The notes beneath the pieces are model-generated. The model made no database searches. It was given only the letters and a program-made list of their open reading frames with translations, and was not told the origin of the DNA. DNA of 64,000 bases from Sequoia sempervirens. Taxonomy: Eukaryota > Streptophyta > Pinopsida > Cupressales > Cupressaceae. This document shows, piece after piece, positions 11,691 through 23,851 of this stretch. Made by a program: the position numbers and the translations under genes. Location: positions 601,283 to 665,282 of the forward strand of contig VDFB02000002.1 in the NCBI GenBank assembly GCA_007258455.2, given 5' to 3'. Each line of letters begins with the position of its first letter. The stretch's first letter is position 1.

Positions 11691-14600
11691 ACTCTTTAGG
11701 TAGTGGAATTGTCATTTTTTCTAACTAATGTTCCTTGACTTGAAGATTTGTTAACAATTCATGATTCAAATGGGAAATTTTCTTTGATTCTCTAGTCAAT
11801 TTTGCATTCAGGGTTAGCAATGGTTTGATGGAATCCAAATAGTTCACCACATCTAGGTTCTGCGTAGACTGGTCCAAATCAATCTTTCTTGCATCCTCCA
11901 TCTTCTTTCTGAAATCATTCTTTCCAATGAAATGCTCATTTGTGTGAAAAATCCTCTGGAAAACCAAGCTCTATGAACTTCCTTACCTTTTCATCCAAGT
12001 TCTTCATCTTTTCTGCAACCAAATGCGAATATTCCTTTGCTTCACACATTTTCCAATAGTTTTCAATGACAAATGACAATGTCATTGATGTACCGAACCG
12101 ATTAGTATTCCCTTTTGATTTCAAAACATTGTCACTGGCTTTGTAGACTATTTGTTGAATTTGATTTGTTGATTTCTATAATGCCAGCACATTTTTCTTG
12201 TCCATTAAATATTTGTTGAGCTTCTTATGATGTTTTATGATAGCATCAATCAATTGAAACATGTCACACAAATGATCAATCCTTTGCATTATTTCATCTC
12301 AGATCTTTTGTTTCATATGCTTCATTGTTTCTCTACAAAATGCAAATAACTTATTTTGACAAGACTTAATTTCATTTTTTTCCTTCCATCAACTTTGCCT
12401 CCAATCTTTCATTTCTTTTTCTCTCCTTTTTTTGTTTTGACTATGCATTTCCATTCACAATTCTTAGTCTTAATTTTTCTGAAGTGGATTTTTCCTCATC
12501 ATATTTTTTGTTGCTCTCATCTAGCCTTTGCTTCAATTCATTCACTGCAGTCTCATTCTACTTATCCTCTCTACTCATTGATGTAGAGGCATATTTTTTA
12601 TTCTTTTTTTCTAATTCATTGCTCTTGTTATTTGCTACTTTCCTCTTTGCTTTCTCATTTTCTAGGTTTTCTTGTAACTTTTTAATTTGAGTTTACAAAC
12701 TTTTTTATCTATATCTTGTTTTAGCAATGATGTGTACGCTAATTCATTGTTCTTCTTTAATACATTAATTTTGTCAGTATTTCTAAGTCCCAAAAAATCC
12801 AATTGAATATTATTCACCTAGAATTCATATCAAGCCATATGATTTGCTAGTTTGTTTTGAATTGTGGGAACAAGAATTGTGTACTCCATGGTTTATTTAT
12901 ATTTGTTAAATGTGGGTAATACCATGGTTGTTGCATGATCTGAAGTTACAATAGACACACTCTCCATTAGTTTCTTTTTTTTCTTTTTTATTTAACTCTG
13001 ATTTCTTTTTAAACTCTTCAATGTAATCAAAACCTAGGGATGCAAGAATAATGGAATGCTTGAATGGTAAAGGAATAGGAGTACTTGTAATTTCTAATGA
13101 TGTCACAACTAGACTAAATGGTAGTGGGGGAGTGCCTGGAAATAACTTCTTTGTGGTGGATCCACTAGTAGTGTGACTTGGACCTATCAAAATCCTTTGC
13201 CTCTTCTGTATGCCTTGATCACCTTGTGTTTTGTGGTATATTGTATTATTGTCCTCTTGTGTGTAATTTTTTATTGTAGCACATTTTGACCACTACTAAT
13301 AGTAGTACTACTACCCATACCATTTCCATCAAAGGTATTCCTAGTTGCACTAAGTTCTCCACCATTGGCATGTCCTAGTTGTGATTATGTCTAACCATGA
13401 AGATGAGGATTTGAAGCTCTAAAAAATTTGACTTGTATGCCCTAGGTTTACTTTTTCACCTCCAAGCCCAAGGCCAAATTTATCAAGTGATTATCTATAC
13501 TCTACATCTATTACCATCCAAGAGCCCTGTCTTTGGGACCTAAAGGACCACCTTCATAACCCATTTTTTCAGCTATGGCTGCTCCTATAGTATATGCTTC
13601 TTTTGTGGTCTAACTTAAACCAAGTTTAAAACTGACATGGCTTTGTTCTTCCCTATCATCATTAGATTCATCATCACTTTCTTTATCTTCTTGTTCATTC
13701 AGATGCTCTATATTCCACAATTTTCTTAACCCACGATCTTCTTCATTATCTCCATACTCTACAAGAGCTCTTGGTTCACCTATCTCCTTCCTCATAGACC
13801 AAAAGATAGTAATTTTTTATCATGACCAATTTTTTCCTATAACTTCCTTCTCTAGAGAATCAGGCATTTTTATTCTACTAGATGGTTTATGATTTTTTTC
13901 ATAAAAAAATTTGTACCTCCTAATTGTCTTTCGATGTAATGCCATAATTTTTGCTAACAATTGTTCAAAAGAAATGCCATGATCACCAACACTTTTCTCC
14001 ATTGCTATTTTGACCTCATCCCAAGAATCCTTGTTTCTCAAATTTTCAAGCAAGGGTTTACTTTGATGTTGAATTCTACTTGCAACATTCTTATTGAGCA
14101 AAATCATTGATTTAATGGTGTCACATGGATCATACTACAAGTGACAAATAGCATTAAAATAAAATAAAAATTCAAATATTATGTGCCACACTAAATGTTT
14201 TTTGCTCGATTGTGAACCCTCCACATGAGAAAGGTAAAGAAGCAAATAAGGTCTTCTTTTGCTAACCAACAAAGTGTATTTCATTAGTAATCTACATCTA
14301 CCTTACATATTCCAATGCAAAAAACCTTTCTATCACATGTATTGGAAGTTTGTATGATTGTACTCCTATTCCATACAATCTTAACACAACATATTCTTCC
14401 ATTAATTACCAATTAGCCAATTGTATTTCTTTTCCTAGTTGAATGCAGTTTCTACATGGCATAGGAAATCTAAGTATTGGAGTATTTGTAATTGCTTGAT
14501 GCAATGGAGAAAAAAATTAGTCTACAAAATGAATGTAGTTCCTTTGAGAATCATTCATCTTTATCTTAGTGGTCCATTCATATACTGGAGCAATTTTCTT

Positions 14601-15434
14601 TTCCTCAACATTAATATAGGGCTGAATCTAAAGCTTGTTGGTCTGAAACATTCCTCTAAATTTCAATAGAAAAAGATAGCACAAGTAGTTTGTGAACCTA
14701 AATATCTTGGTGGAACCTCCTTTCATCATTAAAAATTGTTTATTCATGGATTCTACAATGTTCTCAACAAAATTATATTTAACATGTCGAACTCCATAAT
14801 GGATATTATACACCATTTCAAGGAGGCTTGCACCCACTTCCAAATTGCTATCCAGTCTGAGGAAAAATGATAGCATGGAAATAGTATCCTAAACCCATGG
14901 TCTAAAAATATCCAAATCATAAGGAGTCTTATGATCACCTTTCAATCTGTTTCTATCCTAAACTATTTTATTTAAGAAATATTTTTTCTCCATTTCATTC
15001 ACTGGTTCAAAAACACTAGCAATATTTTCTAGGTCAATGTGGACATTTCCAAATTCTTCGATTGTAAACCCCAACATATTTCCAAGTTCTTCTGCATTAA
15101 TGGATAATAATTCTTCTTTGCTATCTTTATTAAAAATTTCTCTTCTTTTATCATCATAATTTTGGGCACAAACCATGATAAATTATGGGCAAAGGAAAAC
15201 CTCATGTAACATAATGCATCCTAATCTAGTTACCCATGATGCACTGATACTATTAACTTGAATTTTCTTTGTATCCTTATTTATAGATGAAAACTAAAGT
15301 TTTCAGGTACATATACCATATGTTTCAAGATCATAAATATCATGGTATTCATTAGTGAAACCTAGGATTTTAAGCAATTTTGCATAGTGTATTTTTTTAT
15401 TTGACATTTCTCTAGTGGTGGTGGTGGTAGACAT
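11690..15434 (-). pseudogene. Decayed large ORF of unrecognised family with G-patch-like segment and coiled coils (copy B)
   Basis: I do not recognise the family. A possible start is at 15,434 (MSTTTTTREMSNKKIHYAKL). Read on the minus strand, the order is: an N-terminal helical region (15,176-14,958, with INAEELGNMLGFTIEEF; 14,876-14,628, with VGASLLEMVYNIHYG); a basic region (14,107-13,820, QLLAKIMALHRKTIRRYKFF); a strongly acidic linker (13,795-13,610); a G-patch-like stretch at about 13,600-13,510 (AIAEKMGYEGGPLG, then PKDRALGW); and a long Lys/Glu/Leu region likely to form coiled coil (about 12,900-11,725, including SFVIENYWKMCEAKEYSHLV). At least eight stops or frame changes interrupt it. 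G-patch motifs bind nucleic acid or RNA helicases and occur in some retroelement polyproteins, so an element-encoded protein is likely; this is inference. Confidence 0.45.
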
Positions 15435-16295
15435 CTAGATATAATGTGAAATTATGAATTCCCTATTAGTCCTCCTTAATTTTTCTTAATTATTAAGCCT
15501 CTTAACCCTAAACCTAAACTTCAAAGTTTGACAAAATAATATTTTAAGAAATTTCAAATGATGAAATGTATCCTCCAGAATTCTTTCACTTACCCATATT
15601 TTGATTCTTGAAAAGATTAATGTTGACAGTCATGGAAACTAGGTTACTGGAATGGCTTTGTTGGAAGTGGAACTGTGGAACCCAAAATAGGGTGGTGCAT
15701 TGCAATGAGCAAATTGAAGACTAAAATCTCCTTGTGTGCTGACCCTCTCACTTAAAAATAAAATCACTTAGCAATAGAAAGTGATATTTTTTAACATTAA
15801 AGTGAATGAAACTAAAATGTTGATGTGTTGCTTCTAGACTGCACAATTAGTACATGGTTAAAACAAGCCATTTATGATTTAGTCCTGCATTGACAACAAA
15901 TTCTAAACTGTTGATCTTTGTTAATCTAATGGTTATAGGGTGATTCCAAAGGTTTAAGGTCACAATCCTAGTGCTCTATGCATTTCATTATGAAATTCTG
16001 CTACAACCATACATCAAATGTTCATCAAACAGTTGAGAAATTTATGATATAAATAATAAACATGTGTTTTAAAGTTGCTTTATATTTTAATGTGCTAGGA
16101 TTGACATCAAGGATAAGGGGCTGATAGCTTAACGTTGTAAAGGACTTAACAAAATGAATTACAATATCACATTAATAACACAACCATTTATTTTATTATA
16201 ATTGAATTACAATTTCACAATATTATATAGTACAAATACAATCATAAGTTCCAAGATTTTGTTAGACCACTACTGACTATGTAAATGTAATACAA
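15435..16295. other. Unannotated interval with a diverged copy of the 17.5-kb repeat
   Basis: The stretch near 15,905-16,045 (TCTAATGGTTATAGGG, CAAAGGTTTAAGGTCACAAT, then CAACCATACATCAAATGTTC) resembles the direct repeat pair at 17,460 and 17,792. Nothing else recognised. Confidence 0.4.
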
Positions 16296-16680
16296 ATGTC
16301 TGTCTGAAAATAAATGCATGGGAATTTCTGAGTCAACAATGCACTATGAAAATAAACACATGGGACTTGTTGGGGCAACAATGCACTCTAAAAATAAATG
16401 CATGGGGAATGTGGGGCCAATAAAACTATGGAAATGGGAGCTGTGAAGATACAAGATGTACTTATCCCCTTTCAAAACTAGAATCATGCAGAAGATGAGG
16501 GATTATAAAATTTCTCCCATGCAGAAGATGCACTCTAAAACTAAATGCATGGGGTTTGCTTAGTGAACCATGCTAGGGAATCCAGAGCTATGAAGATACA
16601 AAATGTACTTGTCCCCTTTGACAATTAGATTCATGTAGAAGATGAGGGGTAGTAAAATTTCTCTCATCTTCTACTTCCAA
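16296..16680. repeat. Two-level tandem repeat: 45-bp units, then 146-bp units
   Basis: Three units of about 45 bp built on AAAATAAATGCATGGGAA and CAACAATGCACTMTRAAA run from about 16,306 to 16,405. They are followed by two units of about 146 bp starting near 16,436 and 16,582, each carrying AGCTRTGAAGATACAARATG, TACTTRTCCCCTTT and GCAGAAGATGAGGG-like blocks; a piece of the 45-bp unit (AAATGCATGGG) lies between them. The nested periods point to repeated unequal exchange. Confidence 0.75.
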
Positions 16681-17454
16681 CCTCCATGGATTACGATAGC
16701 ACTTATCTCCATTAGAGCTCCTCATCCTAGTTCAAAATATGTTTGAGAAGTCACGTGAACCAAATCAACTTCTTTCAAATTCTACCCATTCTGAACTTGA
16801 AGGAAATTGGTCTTTTACTCTGTAACTACATAACTGGAGGCAAAAGAATTTGGAGTATCCCCAATAATACCATGTCATTTTCTTCCTGAATCATTATTAA
16901 CCCTACAAAATGAAAACCCTTATGAAAATTCAAACATTGCACTCAATAGTATAGCCTTTAGCCTTCAATGAATGATTTCATTGTGCTCACTATCCTTATT
17001 TATGGGCCAATGGCTCCACCAATAGTGCCACTACCATCCTAGTCCCTATGTACACCTCACACATGTCATGTGTGAGGTTGGATATAGTCATCGTCATGAT
17101 ATGTGCAAACCAGAAAACCAACTTAATTGATTCATGTAACTTAAACCTTATATTTATAATTTATATCTTTAATTTAATTGATGTCTAGGCTTTGATAGCC
17201 TGGCTACATGCAAACTGTACCTCAAGCTGATGAGTTGTCAATTATCAAAATTACCAGTGCCACTCAAACGTTATGAAATCATTACAAATATTCATCATCT
17301 ATGATTCTACATCATCATCTACAATTCTATAGTACATTGTCCAGTTTTCAATATAAAGTTATCCAATCAATCACTTAGGATGTTTATATGGCATTAATCC
17401 ATGCTACCACCTACATTATCATAGCCACACTTTCTCCAAAAACTAAGATATGGC

Positions 17455-17960
17455 ATTAATGAGTGATGAGCCTTGATCTTACCATATGTCTACATCTATG
17501 GTTCTAGTGTAATTACAGAGGTTTCAATTTGCAAATCTAGTGCTTTAGAGATTTACTTCCAAAATGCAACTACAACCATCCATCAAAAATTCATCTAATG
17601 GTCGTGGTTATATTGATTTGCACTGAAATATGGCTAAATATGGAATACTAAGTTTTTAAGCCCATGTCTTATGTTCTATCTAGGAGGCACCTCTTTTAAA
17701 AAAAACTTTATACACGTGCATATTTCTACCACTTAAGTTATTCTATCGCTCATCACCAAAATCCTTCAATCCATTGGGTTCATTACCAAGATGAGTGATG
17801 AGCCTTGATCTTGCCACGTGTTTGCATCTAATGGTTCAAGTGTTATTTCAAAGGTTTCAATTCATAAATCTAGTGCTTCATAGATTTACCAAACTAGAAT
17901 ACAACTACAACCATCCATTGAAAATTCATCTAATAGTCATGGTTATATTGATTTGTGTTA
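17455..17960. repeat. Direct repeat pair of about 165 bp, 332 bp apart
   Basis: Unit 1 (about 17,460-17,625) and unit 2 (about 17,792-17,957) both run GAGTGATGAGCCTTGATCTT, GCATCTAATGGTT-like, CAACTACAACCATCCATYRA, AAATTCATCTAATRGTC and GGTTATATTGATTTG. A third, more diverged copy lies near 15,905. The short frame 17,795-18,004 is produced by the repeat and is not a gene. Confidence 0.82.
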
Positions 17961-19823
17961 ACATTTCACCACTAAATTTTTTTATTAGTTTGAGATTATG
18001 CTAATTTGCTAAATTTTTTTCTTATGCATTTGAAAATATGTTTAATTCACAAATGAATATATATTTTTGTTTTGAAAAATAGTTTTAGTCACAAAAAAAA
18101 TTGTTTTCTCTATTTTGAAAATAGGATTAATTCTCCAATGGAAATATTTTCTGGGTTTGAAAATAGATTTTAATTGCTAATGGAAATATTTTATTGATTT
18201 AAAAAAATTGCATTTCACTAGGACTTTCCATATACTTCTACTGATTAAAAAAGATTCACCAATTGAGATTTTTTTCCCAAAAAATGAAAAAAATTTCCAC
18301 TAAAATTAATATTTTTATCAGGAAGTACACAAGATTTGGTAGGATTTTACACCTTCATCAAGGGGTAGGTTTCTTAAAGTTATCCCTATCGATCTCTTGA
18401 TGGGATTTCCCCAAAAAATTTGGGAGCTACATCATAGCTGGTAGAGCCGACTCGGTGGTCATAGAGGATGTATCAACACTTGTATTTATCAAGTTTTGCA
18501 AAACCAAAAGATAAATCTTATAAATAAGAGCTTAAATGCTTGTGTATTCTAATCAACACATTTGTGTGTTGTGTCCAAGGCATCCTCTTTTGATGTAAAT
18601 ATGGGATTCCCACTTAAACAAGTCAATTAAAACTCATCCACTACTAGTTAAGTCATTTGACTATTTATTTAGAGAGTTCTAATAACACTACTTAAACACT
18701 ATGTTCCTTGGCCATACGACACCAATAATTTAATATAAAGTATGATAAAGAGGATTTCATAAAAACTCCAAATTATGTAACAAAAAGTGATAAAAGAACA
18801 TACTAAGGCATTGGATTTCACCACATCATCATTATTGTTAGACTAGATTTCATGGTTGTCTATTGCAGAGATCAATGTTATAATGGAGTCAATGATGGGG
18901 TGTTATGTTATGCTTAATGTTCCATACATACGTGTGTTTTATCTGAAGATTTAGCTTCTCCCTAAGGTATGTATATTAGTATATAAATTTAAAATAATAG
19001 TAGTTAGTTGCACATTGGGGGTAAATCCTCCTTAATTTATGGACATTTTCATTAAGATTTTTTTGAAGGGTTGCTTTGCTTTGTGAACTTTATATTTTTT
19101 TATGAGTAAATTTAATGATTTTCAAAAATCAATGTTTTCCAACCTAGAATTCTACAAAATAGTATGAATGTATTGAAAAGGTTTTGTTATTGAGAAAGTA
19201 CAAATGTAATCAAAGGAACCTTAAAAATTTATAACAATTCTTACACAGAGTAAAAATTGCATTTCAATTTCTTAACATGATCCAAAAATACATGCACAAT
19301 ATGATTGTAGGTTGGAAAACATAGTGGGAGGTGACTACATGTTTTATGAAGTCTCCAACCCACATAATGTTGTAAAACCCTCTACACAATGAAGCCAAAT
19401 ACCTTAATAGGTGTTTATAAAATGGTACCTTTCATTATATTCCTATAGTGTAAATAACAAAATCTTTTCAAGGCATTCATACTATTTTGTAAAATTCTAG
19501 GTTGCAAAACTCTAGATTTTACAAAACTTGCGACCTACTCAATGTTTGAAAACCCTTAACAAACAACAACCCACTTAATGTTTTAAAACCTTTTACAAAC
19601 AACCATCACAACCTTCAAAATGTGAACGTAAAAAATGGTGACATTTTGGGCTTTTTTTCCATTCTAAACTATGATTTTGAAACCATTTCTAGTGCAAAAC
19701 CTGCATTCCATTTTCCTTTCTAATTTCTCTATATATTATTCATTTAATCATTGATAAAATTATAATGGAAAAGATATAAAACCCTCAACACAAAAGCACA
19801 TAAACAACTCTGGATTTCAAATG
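17961..19823. other. AT-rich interval, no gene seen
   Basis: This is homopolymer-rich DNA with no supportable ORF. GGGGTGTTATGTTAT and GATTTAGCTTCTCCC near 18,898-18,965 recur near 33,173-33,233, and CATTTTGGGCTTTTTTTCCA near 19,645 recurs near 32,993, so the two flanks of the chromovirus share dispersed repeats, though not in the same order. Confidence 0.45.
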
Positions 19824-19828
19824 TAAAC

Positions 19829-22119
19829 TGTAATGCCCCGCCACGCAACCCTAGGGGAAGTTGCAAACTACTGCCAATTCCACAATAATTTTTTTTTTAA
19901 AAAAACATACAATTACATGTATAATAATGACGCAAAGCCAACAATCCCCTAAGGTCACGAGACAAAGATTAATTAATTCACAAATTATAACCACATGCAA
20001 GAAATGAAATATAATAGCATTCACTTAACTAATTAAAGCACATACATTCCATACATGGTATTTTCATTAATGCCATGAGATCCTTCATGGTTTCCAAAAG
20101 CAGAAGTTATATAATTACAATTACATCTCTCATTCCTAGAATGAGGAAAACCAATAACATGATTGTTTATTACAATTTCCACCTCGATAAAAATGAGGGG
20201 TAAATAAAATACAAAATAACTTGCTTAAGTGAAACCAAGGTAGCAACTGGAATCCCACAAGCCCTCCAACACGAAAGGCTCGTCCCCATAAGCCAATTCC
20301 AAAACAACGGAGTATGTTGCACGTTCCACCCAACCATGTGATACCCAAAGGCTCAACCCCCATGCTAGGAGATAGTAACAAGGGTTTACGGTCAAGACCA
20401 ACAAGCTCTATACATAGGCAATGTGACTCAACTGAAAAGGATATGAACATGACATCACATGATAGAAAGGTTACAATGCTTCCAGATTTTAAATACATGA
20501 ACACATCATGAATACAAACATAATGCTGACATAGGAGAAGTGTCATCACAATGTCGCATGGGATGTCCTGGCAAGTCTTCCTAGGTCCCGGCCCCCATCT
20601 CGGGATATCCTGGTAACCTCTAACGACTCCTGGCCCCCCATGCAAACCAATGCGGAATCAGTTATCTTTTGAGGGGACAAGATAATGATATTTCCATTCC
20701 AGGCCTTCTCGCCTCATTCCAAGTCTATACAAGCACTTCCGTCCATGAGCGAGGTAAAATTAATCTTTTTAAATGTTGGTACCACCTATGCTAATTAATT
20801 GGTTTAAGTTTTCATTGAATTAACCAACTTACATTGAAATCTCCTAGCACCACTTTGTGTGCCAGCCCTAAATGCAAGCCACTTCTCTAAGACACACGTA
20901 GAACTATAGCACCACAAAAGGGTACTCAAGTGCAACCTAGGGATAATGAATCCCTAAACATGACATGAATTCAACCTATCCCATTCAAGATAACTGGGTT
21001 TATCCGAACACATTTAACACACTACCCAAGGTTAACCAGGGTTGACCGACATAACAACCACCCAAAACACATAAAAGAAAGTCCCATCTGGAAGACTTAC
21101 ATAACACTAACTAGATTGCCACACACCAAGAACAAATGCCCCATGACAAAAGGAAGCATTACAGGTAATTTAACTCATCTATGTTAGGATTTCTTAAATC
21201 CAATTCACTCAATGATGTAGTGCACTAATCAATGTAAATAAACATATTCTTTGCACAATCACATAAGGGTTTGAATGTTCGTTTGATTCTTATTGGCACA
21301 ATACACACAATGTCAAAAAAAAAAACAATTTTTCTTTGCTAACCAATGATTTTCCATAAGCCAATTTCCATATATCTCCTAACAAATAACTCATTATAAT
21401 TTAAATACTTTATCTCTTTTAAGAACATAATTCACATTTAAATATACATTTATATTTATTAAACATCTATGAAATCCAATAAACATGTATATATATAAAC
21501 ATATAGTTGCTATATATATCTATATATATAATTACAGATTTATATTTTAAAATATATATATATGTAATTAATTTTTAATTATAAAAGACAGTTACTTAAG
21601 CACTCATTAAAATATAATATAAATATATTATAATATATATTATATATATGTAATATCAAATTATATATATTATAGATATTAAATATATGTATATTAATTA
21701 TATTTTAATCATTAAATAAAATAATAAATACAAATTTTATATTAATATATATATTAAATATAAAATATATAATATAAAATATATCATATATTTTATATTT
21801 AGTATACATATAATAATAAAAAAAGAAACACATTTAATACGAACCCCAAAGCGAAGTCAAACAAGGGTTTACGGCAGGGCTGAGCCCTGCCTTAATAGAG
21901 CACGCAACCCCCATTGATGGGGGCGGTGGCCTATGTGCGCAGCATCGGTATTGCCTCCATAGGCCGTCGGTGCCACGAATGGGGCTCTGTGGGGGTATAA
22001 ACCCCTTCCCATTTCCTTCGCTAAAAAAAATGGCGATTCTATTTTACGAATTTCGCTCAACTTTTACTGGTAAAAAATATGTATCTCTGGTAAAAACAAG
22101 AATGTGAAATTTCAGATTT

Positions 22120-22160
<41 letters not shown>

Positions 22161-23830
22161 GTATATATGTATATATACAATTTGGGTATGTATATATATA
22201 CATATATGTAAATATATATCCAAATTTGCAACTCAAAAAGACAAAAACACAGATTTTCTTCATACCCAGATTGCGCAAATGATCATTCCCAGGATTTGAA
22301 ATGAAAATGAAAACAATGGATTTAATCAACCTAAAATGGAGATCTCTCTTTGTTTTTTTTTTTAATTCAAAGAAAGTTTTCACAACACACAGCAAACTAA
22401 TAATATTTTGCATTGAAATAACCATGTTTTCACAATATTTTTGGAGAATTTTGATTCAAATTTGAATGAAGTTTTTGATGGGTTTATCATCTAATTCTCA
22501 ATTTTGAAACTTGAAAATTTTTAAAACAACTTCTACATGATTTTCAACATAAACAAAAATAGCATAAGGATAAAACCAAGCACCTTTTGTTTTCTCCAAC
22601 TTGAAGCCTTCCAATGGAGGTTGCTCTTCTTCAAAATTTCTTCAACAAATCCTCCAAACACGCCCTCTTCCAACAATTTCTCCAAGCTCTTTTAAGTTTT
22701 TCTTGCTCTCCAAAACTTTTTTTACAATTATGAAAGAAGATAATGAAAAAAAAGAATCCATTTTCCTTATGCCCTTCTCCAAATTGTCAAACCCCTAATT
22801 TTAGTCACCCACCATAGTTATTGTTATTTTGGATATTTTGGATATTTTCATTTTGAAAATTAAAAAAAAAACAAATTTATTCCTCTTTTCAAAAGCAAGA
22901 TAATTATATAAAACCAATTTCTATTGCACCCCCAAATGACAATTAAATTCCCTTTTCTTCACAAAATTTAATTCTAACAATTTACATTTAAATAAAAAAC
23001 ATTTTTAATTTATTTTCTTACAAAAGGAATGTAAGGCAATCTTCCATCTATTTAATTTTTTTTTTTGATTTGCCTCATATTTAATAACACTAACATAACT
23101 AATTTAATTTACTTAATCAATAAATAAATCTAATGCATGATTAGATTAATTTATCGATTGAATTTAAATTAACTAATTAAATAACAAGCACTCCTTTAAG
23201 CATTTTGATAATAAAATTAAATAAAGCAAACACCATTTCACTAGGAAATTAATCATGCAAGCAAGGAGAGACGAGATGACAAGGAAGATAACATATCCCA
23301 ACTGACAACCCGATGACACACTCTATGGTTAGGGTGATGTCACAACACAAAAACCCAAGCTACTATCTCCCAATCATTTTTCGTTGAACAAGGGACATGC
23401 TCAGACCTACGAAATTAGGTGGAGTCAATGTCCTATACCTACATCTTGCGCATAACACAAGTGTCGAACATGCATATATATATAAATATTAAAGCACACC
23501 GTGAAGAGGTAATCGTGGAATCATAGGGCACTCGCATGCGAGTGATGTGATCCTGTCCCCTTCACCAATACAATATCGCTAACTGATGCCTCTAATCCTC
23601 AATGGTATAATCAAAGCATAAGCATCAATAATTCACATACATGATAATCTAATCCATAACCTACAATAATAATATCATCTGATTAAAGTACCATCACATC
23701 AAAACATAATGTTTACATCACTTAACAATTAGTGGTCAAAGAAATCAAGTTTATAACCAACCTGCTGACAAAGCAAAACATACATAACGAACACTGTTCG
23801 ATCAAAAGAACAAAATGGAGGGGTGTTACA
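19829..23830 (-). repeat. 3' LTR of the chromovirus (4002 bp)
   Basis: Direct partner of 28,601-32,583. It contains an AT-rich core of TATATA runs (about 21,480-21,830 and 22,120-22,215) on either side of a GC-rich island (about 21,840-22,060) that begins the likely transcribed part in element sense. The 169-codon frame at 20,645-20,136 is open here but broken into pieces in the other LTR, so I treat it as non-coding. The block at about 20,550-20,640 (AGATGGGGGCCGGGACCTAG in minus sense) resembles 46-bp repeats in the solo LTR at 41.4-41.75 kb. Confidence 0.93.
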
Positions 23831-23841
23831 TCCTCCCCCCT
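23831..23841 (-). other. Polypurine tract
   Basis: The minus strand reads AGGGGGGAGGA directly before the 3' LTR. This is the primer for plus-strand DNA synthesis and confirms the orientation of the element. Confidence 0.88.
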
Positions 23842-23851
23842 AGGGTCAGGC

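Noticed and set aside
12356..12690. Overlapping Phe/Leu/Ser-rich plus frames
   Set aside because: Antisense to the Lys/Glu-rich coiled-coil region, which automatically yields Phe/Leu/Ser codons.
18425..18470. tRNA-like AGCTGGTAGAGCCGACTCGG
   Set aside because: It resembles part of a tRNA D-arm and A box, but there is no B box (GGTTCGA), acceptor pairing or CCA-side match nearby.
20136..20645. 169-codon minus-strand frame in the chromovirus 3' LTR
   Set aside because: The same stretch in the other LTR (28,802-29,415) is broken into three frames, and it has no recognisable domain. Chance opening in LTR DNA.
22057..22425. 122-codon minus frame with a Tyr/Ile-rich centre
   Set aside because: The centre is the TATATA microsatellite read as codons; the length of the run differs between LTRs.
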